Position numbers and translations under genes: made by a program
DNA from: an uncultured Pseudomonadota bacterium
Lineage (GTDB): Bacteria; Myxococcota_A; UBA796; GCA-2862545
Assembly (NCBI GenBank): GCA_903861005.1
Contig: CAIOSP010000082.1
Location: forward strand, 1-64,000
Direction of reading: 5' to 3'
DNA length: 64,000 bases
Shown here: one piece after another, positions 25,982-33,775 of the stretch
Layout of the letters: every line of letters begins with the position of its first letter
How positions within the stretch are numbered: the first letter of the stretch is position 1
The notes under the pieces: generated by a model
Database searches by the model: none
Told to the model about the DNA's origin: nothing
The model's input: only the letters and a program-made list of their open reading frames with translations

Positions 25982-26731
25982 GACGATCGGCGTGAGGTCG
26001 CTGAGTCGCGCGCCCGCGCGCTCGTCGTCGGACAGCTGACCGTTCGCGTCCAGGTCGGAGTAGAGCCCGGCGTCCGACAGCAGCGCGGCGACCAGCGCGT
26101 CGTGCTCGGCGGAGTCGGGTCCAATCGACACGTCCTGGCCCGCGTCCAGGGCGGGCTGCACCGACGCGAGCCACTCGGGCGCGCCAAAGTCGAGGATGAC
26201 CGGCACGACGACCGGGGTCTTGTTGGCCTTGCCGGTGGTCTCGCCCGAGTCCGCGCCGAACTCGACGTCGCCAGGCAGGCCCAGGTCCGGGAAGCTGAGG
26301 TCGAGGTCGATCGTGGTTCCGTCCGGAAGCGCACCGTGGCCGACCAGCCCGCCCTGCATCACCAGGTCGAGCGCACACCACGGGCCGAGCGGGGCGCGAA
26401 CGCGAGGCGGCAGCAGCGTGTTGTACGGGTTGTCCAGGCCCACGATCCACGGCTGCGGCACGCCCTTGCGCGGGTTGGCGACCGTGCCCGGGGGCGCGCC
26501 CACGCGCGGCACAACGCCCACCTCAGGGGGCAGGCCGGGCCAGTCGAGCTGGTCGTCGCGCGGCGCGCAGGGCCGGAAGCGGACCGCGCGGACGCCGAGC
26601 TCCAGGGTGTCCCAGGTGAGGGTCTCCAGGCCCCGCGACGCCCGCACCCGCATGGCGACGCGCACCGGGTCCTTGCCCGCGTCCGGCGAGCACCCCATCC
26701 CCAGCGCGACGAGCAAGATCCAGCACCGCAT
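25946..26731 (-). CDS. secreted lipoprotein with an EF-hand-like loop
   Basis: 261 residues with signal peptide and lipobox ALGMGC. The mature domain is mainly beta and contains Cys residues at RPCAP and PWCALD. Near the C-terminus DLDANGQLSDDE follows the D-x-D-x-N-G-x-L-x-x-x-E pattern of an EF-hand/dockerin calcium loop. I recognise no family. It lies nine bases downstream of cysH and may be co-transcribed with it. Its 3' end overlaps the kinase gene on the other strand. Confidence 0.65.
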   Translation of the reverse strand: MRCWILLVALGMGCSPDAGKDPVRVAMRVRASRGLETLTWDTLELGVRAVRFRPCAPRDDQLDWPGLPPEVGVVPRVGAPPGTVANPRKGVPQPWIVGLDNPYNTLLPPRVRAPLGPWCALDLVMQGGLVGHGALPDGTTIDLDLSFPDLGLPGDVEFGADSGETTGKANKTPVVVPVILDFGAPEWLASVQPALDAGQDVSIGPDSAEHDALVAALLSDAGLYSDLDANGQLSDDERAGARLSDLTPIVSAAARGVLQSP

Positions 26732-26740
26732 ACCGGTGTT

Positions 26741-27472
26741 CTACCCCGCGGCCACCGCCCTGCCCGCCACCTCGACGATGTCCGGGTAGTGCATGCCGCA
26801 CTCAGTCTTGGCCGTGCCCGCCCAGCGGCCGGCCCGTTCGTCGTTTGGATCGGCGTCCGCGCTCACCGGGTGGGTGCACGGCGCGCAGCCGATGCTGCGG
26901 TAGCCCTGCTCCAGCAGCGGGTTGTACGGCACGTCCTGGGCGGCCAGGTAGGCGAACACGCGGGCGCGGTTCCAGTCGGCCAGTGGGTTCACCTTCACCA
27001 GCCCGTAAGCGTGGTCCCACTCGACGAGGCTGGTCGAGCCACGGGACGTGGACTGGTCGCGCCGCACGCCGGTGATCCACGCGTCCAGCTCGGACAGGGC
27101 GCCGCGCAGCGGCTCGACCTTGCGCAGCTTGCAGCACGCGTCCGGGTCGCGGTCCCACAGCGCGTCGCCGTGGGTCGCCGCCTGAGCGCGCACCGACTCG
27201 CGCGGGCGGACCGAGCGGATCTGCAGATCGTAGCGCGCTTGGATTCGCTCGCGGAGCTCGTAGGTCTCCGGGAAGAGCAGGCCGGTGTCCAGGAAGAAGA
27301 CCGGCACCGGGCGGCCCAGACCCGCCAGCATGTCGATCACGACCAGCGTCTGCGGGCCGAGCGAGCTGGCGATGGCGATGCGGTCGCCAAACTGATCGGT
27401 GACGGCGCGCAGGACATCCAGCGGATCCGTGAGGCGGGTCAGTTGTTCTGCGACGTGGCGGGTGACGTTCAT
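26741..27472 (-). CDS. cysH: adenylyl-sulfate (APS-type) reductase of sulfate assimilation
   Basis: 243 residues. The enzyme reduces activated sulfate to sulfite with thioredoxin electrons in the cytosol, on the way to cysteine. PAPS/APS signatures: ASSLGPQTLVVIDML (nucleotide loop), FFLDTGLLFPETY, and the C-terminal ECGMH with the catalytic Cys. CCKLRKVEPL together with CAPCTHP gives the CC...CxxC set that binds a 4Fe-4S cluster, so the enzyme most likely prefers APS over PAPS. No cysDNIJ neighbours are visible. Upstream lies a 370-base leader with a Cys-rich leader peptide and terminator, described separately. Confidence 0.9.
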   Translation of the reverse strand: MNVTRHVAEQLTRLTDPLDVLRAVTDQFGDRIAIASSLGPQTLVVIDMLAGLGRPVPVFFLDTGLLFPETYELRERIQARYDLQIRSVRPRESVRAQAATHGDALWDRDPDACCKLRKVEPLRGALSELDAWITGVRRDQSTSRGSTSLVEWDHAYGLVKVNPLADWNRARVFAYLAAQDVPYNPLLEQGYRSIGCAPCTHPVSADADPNDERAGRWAGTAKTECGMHYPDIVEVAGRAVAAG

Positions 27473-27478
27473 CAGGTT

Positions 27479-27579
27479 CTCCGAGGGGGCGTTCGTTTCG
27501 TGGAACGCATCGTCGGAGCCGAACCCCCGACGATGCGCCGGGGTTCGGGGTCCTCTGGACTCGACCTAGGTCGAGGTCC
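27479..27579 (-). promoter_or_regulatory. structured cysH leader with mutually exclusive stems and a possible RBS sequestrator
   Basis: Reading along the cysH transcript: a palindrome (27575-27560, CTCGACCTAGGTCGAG); stem A (27548-27540, CCGAACCCC) pairs with A' (27527-27519); stem B (27536-27527, GCATCGTCGG) pairs with B' (27516-27507). B lies in the A loop, so A and B either form a pseudoknot or exclude each other. CTCCGA (27518-27513) at B' is also complementary to TCGGAG (27484-27479), which contains the cysH ribosome-binding GGAG six bases before the ATG. The pairing is exact; the switching role is inference. Confidence 0.55.
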
Positions 27580-27680
27580 GCACAGACCCGTCCGCCCGGT
27601 GCAGGCAGCACGGACAGGGACAGCACATGGCGGAGGAGAGGAAGCGCATCAGTCAGGGTCCAGGGTCAGGAGAGAGGTCG

Positions 27681-27727
27681 AAAATACACGAAGCCCGCCG
27701 CGGTGGTCACCGGGGCGGGCTTCGTGT
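27681..27727 (-). terminator. intrinsic terminator in the cysH leader (attenuator)
   Basis: On the minus strand, ACACGAAGCCCGCC (27727-27714) pairs perfectly with 27699-27686 across a 14-base loop and is followed by ATTTTC. It lies 37 bases after the leader-peptide stop and about 210 bases before cysH. The 5' arm and the two bases before it (CCACACG on the RNA, 27729-27723) can instead pair with CGTGTGG in the last codons of the leader peptide, giving an antiterminator. Confidence 0.75.
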
Positions 27728-27763
27728 GGATCCCAGAAGGATCAGGCGAATCGGTCAGACGAC

Positions 27764-27835
27764 TCAGCCACACGCACCCGCGCCGGTGCACATACAGGCA
27801 CACGGACAACAGGCGATGGCGGCGAAGGTCTTCAT
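27764..27835 (-). CDS. Cys-rich leader peptide of cysH (23 codons, apparently leaderless)
   Basis: A 23-codon ORF with Cys at positions 9, 10, 12, 14, 16 and 22; the core reads CCPCACMC. Five of the six Cys codons fall within eight codons. A promoter 10 bases upstream leaves only three or four bases of leader, so translation would be leaderless, and no Shine-Dalgarno is visible. The codons sit just before competing stems and a terminator, all upstream of cysH on the same strand. Ribosome stalling at these codons when Cys-tRNA is scarce would favour antitermination. Cys-rich leaderless ORFs of this kind are known upstream of sulfur genes in mycobacteria. It could alternatively be a free peptide, but the layout fits attenuation better. 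Confidence 0.6.
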   Translation of the reverse strand: MKTFAAIACCPCACMCTGAGACG

Positions 27836-27844
27836 GATGGCGGC

Positions 27845-27873
27845 AGTCTATCAGGAGATCCCCGCGTCGCCAA
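27845..27873 (-). promoter_or_regulatory. promoter for the cysH leader transcript
   Basis: On the minus strand, TTGGCG (27873-27868) and TAGACT (27850-27845) stand 17 bases apart. Each matches its consensus at four of six positions. The start site would fall near 27838, immediately before the ATG at 27835, so the first ORF would be leaderless. It lies 16 bases beyond the stop of the upstream lipoprotein gene. Confidence 0.55.
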
Positions 27874-27888
27874 ATTCCGGACGCAGGA

Positions 27889-29001
27889 TCAGCCGCCGTC
27901 GGCCGCGGGCACGTCGCAGGCGTCGCCCGAGCACGGGACAAAGCCGAGCGAGAAGGGCGCGAACCGAGGACGGAGCCAGTCGTCGCCGACCGCCGAGCAG
28001 GTCCTGAGGTCGACGATCAGCACGCCGCCCTCGTCCGTGGGATCGGCCCACCCGCGACGCACCGCAAACCAGGCCTGGTCGCCGTGGACCGCCACGTCGG
28101 GCACGTAGTGCTCGAGCGACTCCAGCGTGGTGACCGTCCAGGGTGTCGTGGTGGCGTCCACGCAGCCGATCACGTGGTGGGAGGACCCTGGCGTGCCGTC
28201 GCGCGCGATGAACGCGCCCTTGCCCGCCTCGGACACCGCCAGGTCGACCACCGGAGCGCCGTCGACTGGGCCCAGGAGCACGTCGGTGACGTCGCCATCG
28301 ACGAACGCGCGCACGCCGTCCACCGAGGCGAACGTCGGCAGGCCCTGCCCGCCCAGCTGCGGGTTGGGGCCGAGCGGCCAGGTGTGGGTGACCGCGCCCG
28401 ACGCGCAGTCGATCTGCACGAGCTGACCGCCCGGGTCGACAGTCCAGCCGTTCGTCCGGTCCAGGCGCTGCGCCACGGCGTAAAGCAGGTCGTCCTGCAC
28501 GAACAGGCCCGCGAGCTCCGGCAAGCCGTCGTCGTCGGCCACGGACGACAGGTCGACCTCACCCAGCGACTCCCCCGTCTCGGACGACAGAATCCTCAGC
28601 GACGCGCTCTCGTAGATCGACACGAAGAGGCGGCCGCCACAACGGGCCGCGTCCTGCGGGTTGGCGCCCGCCCCGACCGACGCCTCCCAGACAGGCTCGT
28701 CCCACACGCCGGGCGTGTAGCGACGCACGGTGTCGCCCCCTTGTCGGTTGATCTCCCACACGACCGCCCCGCCCGGCGCCGAGGCGTCCAGCTCCACCGA
28801 CACCACGGCGTCTGGGTAGATGGCGGCCACGTCGGCGATGGCGTGGTCGGTGAGCCCCACCACCGTCAGCGCGCCCACCGCGTAGTCGTCCGACGACGTC
28901 GCCATCACGGCGAGGCCTTGGTCGGGGTCCGGCGGGTCGACGTGCTCATGGGTCGGCGGCGTACACGCGACGGCGAGGCACAGCAGGACGAGTGGGCGCA
29001 C
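27889..29001 (-). CDS. secreted lipoprotein with beta-propeller-like repeats
   Basis: 370 residues with a short signal peptide and lipobox LAVACT, so probably lipid-anchored. The body consists of repeated strands with Asp-Gly turns (AVVSVELDAS, RLFVSIYESASLRIL, VRAFVDGDVTDVLLG, AWFAVRRGWAD), consistent with a six- or seven-bladed propeller similar to those in secreted scaffold proteins. Cys pairs near the end (SCSAV-like TCSAVGDD and PCSGDACD) may form disulfides. I see no catalytic motif and no named family. Its stop codon lies just before the cysH leader promoter, but it is unlikely to be part of that unit. Confidence 0.65.
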   Translation of the reverse strand: MRPLVLLCLAVACTPPTHEHVDPPDPDQGLAVMATSSDDYAVGALTVVGLTDHAIADVAAIYPDAVVSVELDASAPGGAVVWEINRQGGDTVRRYTPGVWDEPVWEASVGAGANPQDAARCGGRLFVSIYESASLRILSSETGESLGEVDLSSVADDDGLPELAGLFVQDDLLYAVAQRLDRTNGWTVDPGGQLVQIDCASGAVTHTWPLGPNPQLGGQGLPTFASVDGVRAFVDGDVTDVLLGPVDGAPVVDLAVSEAGKGAFIARDGTPGSSHHVIGCVDATTTPWTVTTLESLEHYVPDVAVHGDQAWFAVRRGWADPTDEGGVLIVDLRTCSAVGDDWLRPRFAPFSLGFVPCSGDACDVPAADGG

Positions 29002-29135
29002 GAGCGGCCTCGGAAGGGACGGCAGGGTAGCGCGCCGCCCACGCTCCGGGGAGGGTGTTCAACCGCCGCTCCAGAAAGCGACAACGCGCGGCGGCCTGGA
29101 GGGGCACACCGCGCGCGTTCGAACCCAGCGACGGA

Positions 29136-31553
29136 CTAGCGACCGACGGGTCGGATCATGCCTTCCACGACACTCGGGCCGCCGAGGTCTTCGGCGCTGT
29201 CGTAGAGCAGCTCGGCCATGTACGGGAAGTTGTGCGCCCAGCCGCCCGGGTCGTTGACCGAGAACTGGTAGTTGAAGGCGGCGCGCATCAGCTCGGGCGT
29301 CCACGACTTGTACGAGTTGGTGCTGACGGCGTCCGCCGGGGCACATGGCTCGCCCAGATCGGTGCCGACGTTGTTCTTGAACCAGTACGGGTTGTTCGAC
29401 GCTCGGCAGATCGGGTGGCCGTTGTCGTAGGCGACGAGCTGAATCTGCTCCATGAGCACCGCCTCGTAGGCGTCGAGCTCCTGGGTCAGCTGCTCGGTGC
29501 CGTCGCCGTCGCCGTCGTAGTCGACGCCGATCCGGTCGAGCCACTTGATGTCGTCGATCTCCTGGATCTGCTGATGGCAGGCGTGGCAGCGCGCGTAGTT
29601 CGCCTGAATGGCGTGCGAGTGGTCGGTGCCGGTGACCGCGTGGCAGTCGACGCAGGCCGAGCCTCCGGCGTGATCTTCCCAGGCGCGCGCGTAGGTCTTG
29701 CTCGGGTACTGGTAGCCGACCTGACCATCGCCGCCCGACAGCGTGGAGCCGGCCGGGAAGTAGTGGATGTTCTTGAAGGCGTAGGTGCCGGTGGCGATCT
29801 GCGCGTCCACCGTGGCCATGGACTCGCGGCCCTGGTGGCAGGTGGCGCAGAGGTTCGAGTAGTCGCCGTAGAAGTTGCGGACGATGCCGCTCGGCAGCTT
29901 CACGCTCGGGACGTTGACCACCGCGAAGTTCGAGAAGTTCTCGTGGCAGGTGTAGCAGTCCATGCCGTTGTCGGGCGTGTCCACCAGCTTGGTGATGCCG
30001 TAGGTCAGGAAGAAGCGGAAGCCCTCGCTGCCGCTGTGGCAGCGCGAGCACGTGGCGGAGACGGCCTCGTCCTCGTCCCAGTGGCGGGCGGCCTCAGACG
30101 ATCCGTTGAAGTGGCTGGCGTCCGTGCGGGCCGCCATGCTCAGGTCCACGGGAAGCGCGATGACCGTGTTGAGGTCGGCGGTGCTGTCGTGCAGCAGCTC
30201 GATCACGTACTTGGCGTTGTGCGCCCAGCTGCCCGGGTCGCGCATCGACACCTGGTAGTTGTAGGCGGCGCGGAGCAGGCGGGGTGTCCACTCGGTGAAC
30301 GCGTTGGCGAAGCCGACCTCGGCCGCGTCGCAGGTGGTGCCCGACGAGTCCGTGTCCTTGAACCAGTAGGGGTAGGCCTCGGTGTCGTAGCAGATGGACG
30401 CGCTGCCGCTGACCGCCGGGTAGTCGCCGATCGCGATGAGCAGCTTGGCCTTCATGCCCTGCACTTCGTAGTACATGCCCTCGGTGCGGTTGCCGTTGCC
30501 GTCGTAGTCCTGGCCGCGCGACGGCAGCTGACGGATGTCGCGGGCGTGAGAGAGATCGGTCACGCCGGCGTGGCAGGTGACGCAGCGGTCAAAGCGGAGC
30601 TGGAGCGAGTGCTGGTCGTGGCAGTCGTCGCAGTGCTCCATCTCGGGCGCGTGACGGAAGCGCCAATCGTAGGTCTCGCCCTCGTACTGGTAGCCACCAC
30701 GAACTTGGCCCGCGAGCAGCGTGGCGCCGGCCGCGTAGTTGTGGATGTTGTCGAAGTGCAGGCTGGTGCTGATGACGTCGTCGTCCACGTTGGCGGACGC
30801 GATCTGCGCGTCGACGCTGTCGGTGGAGGCGCGGCCCTGGTGGCAGGTCATGCAGCGGGCTTCGCCGCCGAGGTTGTCGATGCGCACGCCGGACGGGAAC
30901 ACCACGTGATCCACGTTGTCGGCGGTGGCGTTGTGGCAGGCGGTGCACTCGATCACGCCGCCCGCAGGGTGGTCGCCGTCGGTCTGGTCGACCGCGGTGC
31001 CGTCCGCGCCCATGTAGTCCTGCACGCCCGACGTGGTGTGGCATCGCGCGCACTCCGCGGGGACGACGCCCGTGCTGTCCCAGTGGGTGAACGCAGGCGA
31101 GTTGACGTTGGCGTGGGCCGAGTGGGCCCAGAGGTCGCGGTAGGGCGTGTCGACCGAGATGGACACGCCAAGCTTGCCGCTGACGCCGGTGACGTTGCCC
31201 GTGGCGGTGATGGTGACGGCGCCCGCGCTGAGGCCGTGGACCACGCCCGCGTCGCTCACGGTGGCGATGACCGGATCACTAGACGTCCACGTCCATGATG
31301 TGTCGTCACCGTTGACGGTGTGCGCCGTGAGCGTGGTGAATTCACCCAAGAGCAGCGTGAAGACGCCGTCGATCACGACGACGGGCTCACCGGGCTTGAC
31401 CACGTCGGTGTCGTCGACGGTGGTGTCGGTGTCGACCACGACGGTGTCGGTGTCCACGACGACGGTGTCCGTGTCCTTGTCGGTGGGGTCAGTGCCGATG
31501 CACCCCGCGAGGAGGAGACCAGTCAGCAAGAACAGATGCGGCGCCCGAGTCAT
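29136..31553 (-). CDS. decahaem c-type cytochrome lipoprotein with Ig-like (BIG2) domain
   Basis: 805 residues. Signal peptide and lipobox LLAGC, an Asp-Thr-Asp linker (residues 20-52), a BIG2-type Ig domain (about 55-130, ending in VSIS), then ten CxxCH haem sites: CARCH, CTACH, CMTCH, CDDCH, CVTCH, CSRCH, CYTCH, CATCH, CVDCH, CHACH. The cytochrome part is an internal duplication: each half has five haems, a CHQGR motif, an acidic YDGxGxxTE loop, a YWFK segment and a W-T-P-x-L-x-R-A-x-x-N-Y-Q block. It would transfer electrons outside the inner membrane, probably at the cell surface. It is divergent from the large cytochrome operon across 149 bases, presumably co-regulated. Confidence 0.9.
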   Translation of the reverse strand: MTRAPHLFLLTGLLLAGCIGTDPTDKDTDTVVVDTDTVVVDTDTTVDDTDVVKPGEPVVVIDGVFTLLLGEFTTLTAHTVNGDDTSWTWTSSDPVIATVSDAGVVHGLSAGAVTITATGNVTGVSGKLGVSISVDTPYRDLWAHSAHANVNSPAFTHWDSTGVVPAECARCHTTSGVQDYMGADGTAVDQTDGDHPAGGVIECTACHNATADNVDHVVFPSGVRIDNLGGEARCMTCHQGRASTDSVDAQIASANVDDDVISTSLHFDNIHNYAAGATLLAGQVRGGYQYEGETYDWRFRHAPEMEHCDDCHDQHSLQLRFDRCVTCHAGVTDLSHARDIRQLPSRGQDYDGNGNRTEGMYYEVQGMKAKLLIAIGDYPAVSGSASICYDTEAYPYWFKDTDSSGTTCDAAEVGFANAFTEWTPRLLRAAYNYQVSMRDPGSWAHNAKYVIELLHDSTADLNTVIALPVDLSMAARTDASHFNGSSEAARHWDEDEAVSATCSRCHSGSEGFRFFLTYGITKLVDTPDNGMDCYTCHENFSNFAVVNVPSVKLPSGIVRNFYGDYSNLCATCHQGRESMATVDAQIATGTYAFKNIHYFPAGSTLSGGDGQVGYQYPSKTYARAWEDHAGGSACVDCHAVTGTDHSHAIQANYARCHACHQQIQEIDDIKWLDRIGVDYDGDGDGTEQLTQELDAYEAVLMEQIQLVAYDNGHPICRASNNPYWFKNNVGTDLGEPCAPADAVSTNSYKSWTPELMRAAFNYQFSVNDPGGWAHNFPYMAELLYDSAEDLGGPSVVEGMIRPVGR
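31401..31482 (-). repeat. tandem repeat encoding the Asp-Thr-Asp linker
   Basis: Imperfect 21-24-base units around GACACCGTCGTCGTGGAC (minus strand) recur about four times and encode VVVDTDT-type repeats between the lipobox and the Ig domain of the decahaem cytochrome. Such DTD tracts recur in several lipoproteins of this window and look like surface-exposed spacers; the DNA repeat may vary in length by slippage. Confidence 0.6.
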
Positions 31554-31702
31554 GGACACTCCCTCTCAGGGGGACACAAGTACGTGCAATGAGTGTGCCG
31601 GTCAAGAGACCTCGACGAATGGCCCGCTCCGTGCATAAGCGCACAACCCTCAGGTCGCGCGGCTGGCGCGACGTTACCATGCGCCCGCGAGAATACACGA
31701 CG
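31554..31702. promoter_or_regulatory. divergent control region of the cytochrome island
   Basis: 149 bases between the divergent decahaem gene and the nine-gene operon. A dyad GTGC (31631-31634) / GCAC (31641-31644) and a distant ACACTC / GAGTGT pair (about 31556-31561 and 31596-31601) are visible, but no convincing -35/-10 pair on either strand. This is the only gap of any size in the 12-kb island, so both transcripts must be controlled here. Confidence 0.4.
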
Positions 31703-33775
31703 ATGCGCGCCCAGCTTCCCCTCCTGAACCTGATGTGCGTCCTCCTCATTGGCTGCAACACGCGGCCGGACGGGGTGGGATCGGACACCGACACCGACGC
31801 CGGACAGGCGCGCGGCGCCTTGCGTGTTCACGTCGTCGACGCGGACGGCAACCCCGTCAACGCCGCGTGGGTCACCGTCGCGCCGTACGGCCGAGACGCC
31901 GCGACCAACGTCGATGGCGACGCCACGCTCGAGCGCCTGGCGCCCGGCGCCGCGCACGTCCAGGCCACCGCGCCGGGCTACGTCTCGTCCAGCGCCGACG
32001 TGTCGCTCGATGTGGCTGGCGCGGACGTCCGCGTCACGCTGTCGCCGATCGTCCTTCACGGCGCGACGCTGTCGGGATCGGTGTCGGACCCGTACTCAGC
32101 ACCGGTCGTCGGCGCGATGGTCCTGCTCGACGGATCGCCCGCGGGCACCACCGCGGCGGACGGCACCTTCACGCTCACCGGCCTCGCCGCCGGACACTAC
32201 GCGGTGAACATCGCGCCACCCGACGGCACGAACCTGCTGCCGCAGGACATGGGCAGCATCGACCTGATCACCGAAGGCAAGCTGCGGCTCGACACCACGC
32301 TCCCGGGCCACCCTGGCGCCACGTCCACCTACATCGGGTCGACGTCCTGCATGATCTGCCACCCGGACGAGGGCACGGCGTGGCAGCAGAGCGCGCACGC
32401 CCGGGCCGCGCGGTCCACGGTCGACCTGTCGAGCACCGACATCGCGGACGCGGTGGAGGGCGGCGTCACCGTCGCTCTTAACGGTACTGGCGCCACCGCT
32501 GAGCTGGGCACGGACGAAGGCGGCGCGTGGACGGTCAACGTCCGCGACGGCCACGGCCACAGCACCGGCCCGCTCACCGTCACCGTGGTTTACGGCGCGC
32601 GTCGTCACGGCGCCGCGTTGGCGCTGGACGTCGGCGGTACGCTCACGCTCGCGCCGGTCGTGTGGGCTGGCCCCGGTGAAGGCCTCGGCGCCGAGCAGCC
32701 CGACGCCGGCTTTATCTCCGCGTGGGTCGACTCCTGGCTCCCCGGCGGCACGCTCGCCGTCAGCACGTCCGCCGCGCCACCCGCCGCGCTCTCCTTCGAC
32801 CTGTCCTGCGCGGGCTGCCACGCCTCCGGGTTCAAGGTGCAGTCGACGCTCGGCTCCTACGCGCTCGCGTCGCTCAGCAGCCGCGGCCCTGGCCCCGGCG
32901 TCGGACCTGACGCGGGCGACGACATCGAGCGCGTCGTCGGCTGCGAGGCCTGCCACGGTCCCGGCAGCCGTCATCGTCGCTTTGTCCCGACGAGCAAGGA
33001 CCAGATCTTCAACCCGGCCTACCTGTCCGCCTCGCAGCGCCTCGACGTGTGCGCCGGCTGCCACGAGGCCGCCACCGCCACCGAGCACCCGTTCGCGGAC
33101 CCCGCCGGCACCCCGCTCACCGCCGAGGGCACGCCCAAGGCGCCGTGGACGCTCCTGTCGCTGATCGCGAACGCCACGCCCGTCTGGTGGGAGTCGATCG
33201 ACGCCTCGCGCGTGCGCGCCGATCAGGTCGGCGAACTCCGCTCGTCGCCGCACCGCACGTCGGACTCGCACTTCGCCGGCGCGTGCGAGGACTGTCACCA
33301 GCCGCACGGCAGCGCCTTCAAGGCCTCACTCCGGCATGACCCCTGGGACAACGCGCTGTGCACCAGCTGCCACGCGCTCACGTTCCCGGACGCCGCCGCC
33401 ATCGCCAAGCACTCCGGACACACGGCCGCGTCGAGCGGGGCGTGGGGATCGGCGTCGTGCGTCGGCTGCCACATGCCGCGCTCGGCGGTGGTCGTGCGCG
33501 GAGACGCCAACACCGGCATCGGCGAGGCACGCAGCCACGGCATGCTGGCCTGGACGCCCAATCAGGTGCTCGCCTCGTTCGACGCCGCGGGCGCGTCCAC
33601 CCTGCCCAAGGGTGAGGTGCCCGTCGACGGGTGCATCGACTGCCACGTGCAGCGCGAGGAGGCCGCCAAGCAGACCGGCGGATCCTGCAACTGCCCCCAG
33701 GGTGACGTGACCAAGCGCACCACCTGGGAAGCCCTCAAGGCGTCCTTCGACGCGATGTTCCCGGGTGCCGAATGA
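31703..33775 (+). CDS. octahaem c-type cytochrome lipoprotein with two carboxypeptidase-regulatory-like domains
   Basis: 690 residues. Signal peptide with lipobox LLIGC, a DTDTD linker, then two Ig-like CarboxypepD_reg modules (VHVVDADGNPVNAAWV and GSVSDPYSAPVVGAMV, residues 35-195). Eight CxxCH sites follow: CMICH, CAGCH, CEACH, CAGCH, CEDCH, CTSCH, CVGCH, CIDCH. The spacing is irregular with long beta inserts, as in surface decahaem oxidoreductases of electron-transfer conduits rather than small periplasmic c3 carriers. First gene of the nine-gene operon; its TGA overlaps the next ATG. ATG at 31703 is the natural start of the signal peptide. Most probably an outer-membrane terminal reductase or oxidase module. 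Confidence 0.85.
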   Translation: MRAQLPLLNLMCVLLIGCNTRPDGVGSDTDTDAGQARGALRVHVVDADGNPVNAAWVTVAPYGRDAATNVDGDATLERLAPGAAHVQATAPGYVSSSADVSLDVAGADVRVTLSPIVLHGATLSGSVSDPYSAPVVGAMVLLDGSPAGTTAADGTFTLTGLAAGHYAVNIAPPDGTNLLPQDMGSIDLITEGKLRLDTTLPGHPGATSTYIGSTSCMICHPDEGTAWQQSAHARAARSTVDLSSTDIADAVEGGVTVALNGTGATAELGTDEGGAWTVNVRDGHGHSTGPLTVTVVYGARRHGAALALDVGGTLTLAPVVWAGPGEGLGAEQPDAGFISAWVDSWLPGGTLAVSTSAAPPAALSFDLSCAGCHASGFKVQSTLGSYALASLSSRGPGPGVGPDAGDDIERVVGCEACHGPGSRHRRFVPTSKDQIFNPAYLSASQRLDVCAGCHEAATATEHPFADPAGTPLTAEGTPKAPWTLLSLIANATPVWWESIDASRVRADQVGELRSSPHRTSDSHFAGACEDCHQPHGSAFKASLRHDPWDNALCTSCHALTFPDAAAIAKHSGHTAASSGAWGSASCVGCHMPRSAVVVRGDANTGIGEARSHGMLAWTPNQVLASFDAAGASTLPKGEVPVDGCIDCHVQREEAAKQTGGSCNCPQGDVTKRTTWEALKASFDAMFPGAE

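Noticed and set aside
27479-27579. SAM-II or SAH riboswitch before cysH
   Set aside because: The fold interleaves like a pseudoknot but the conserved binding-site bases were not recognisable.
27627-28007. Plus-strand ORF of 126 codons over the cysH leader
   Set aside because: It crosses the attenuator and the end of a well-supported lipoprotein gene, has low-complexity Arg-rich content and no ribosome-binding site better than chance.
29110-29135. GTTCGAACC, which resembles a tRNA T-loop
   Set aside because: No acceptor stem, anticodon arm or CCA can be built around it.
29055-31298. Plus-strand open frame opposite the decahaem cytochrome
   Set aside because: It is a Val/Arg/Asp-rich shadow; the minus strand has ten haem motifs and a lipobox.
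31401-31482. Short direct repeats resembling a CRISPR or VNTR array
   Set aside because: The units are in-frame codons for an Asp-Thr-Asp linker with no spacers, so they are coding repeats.
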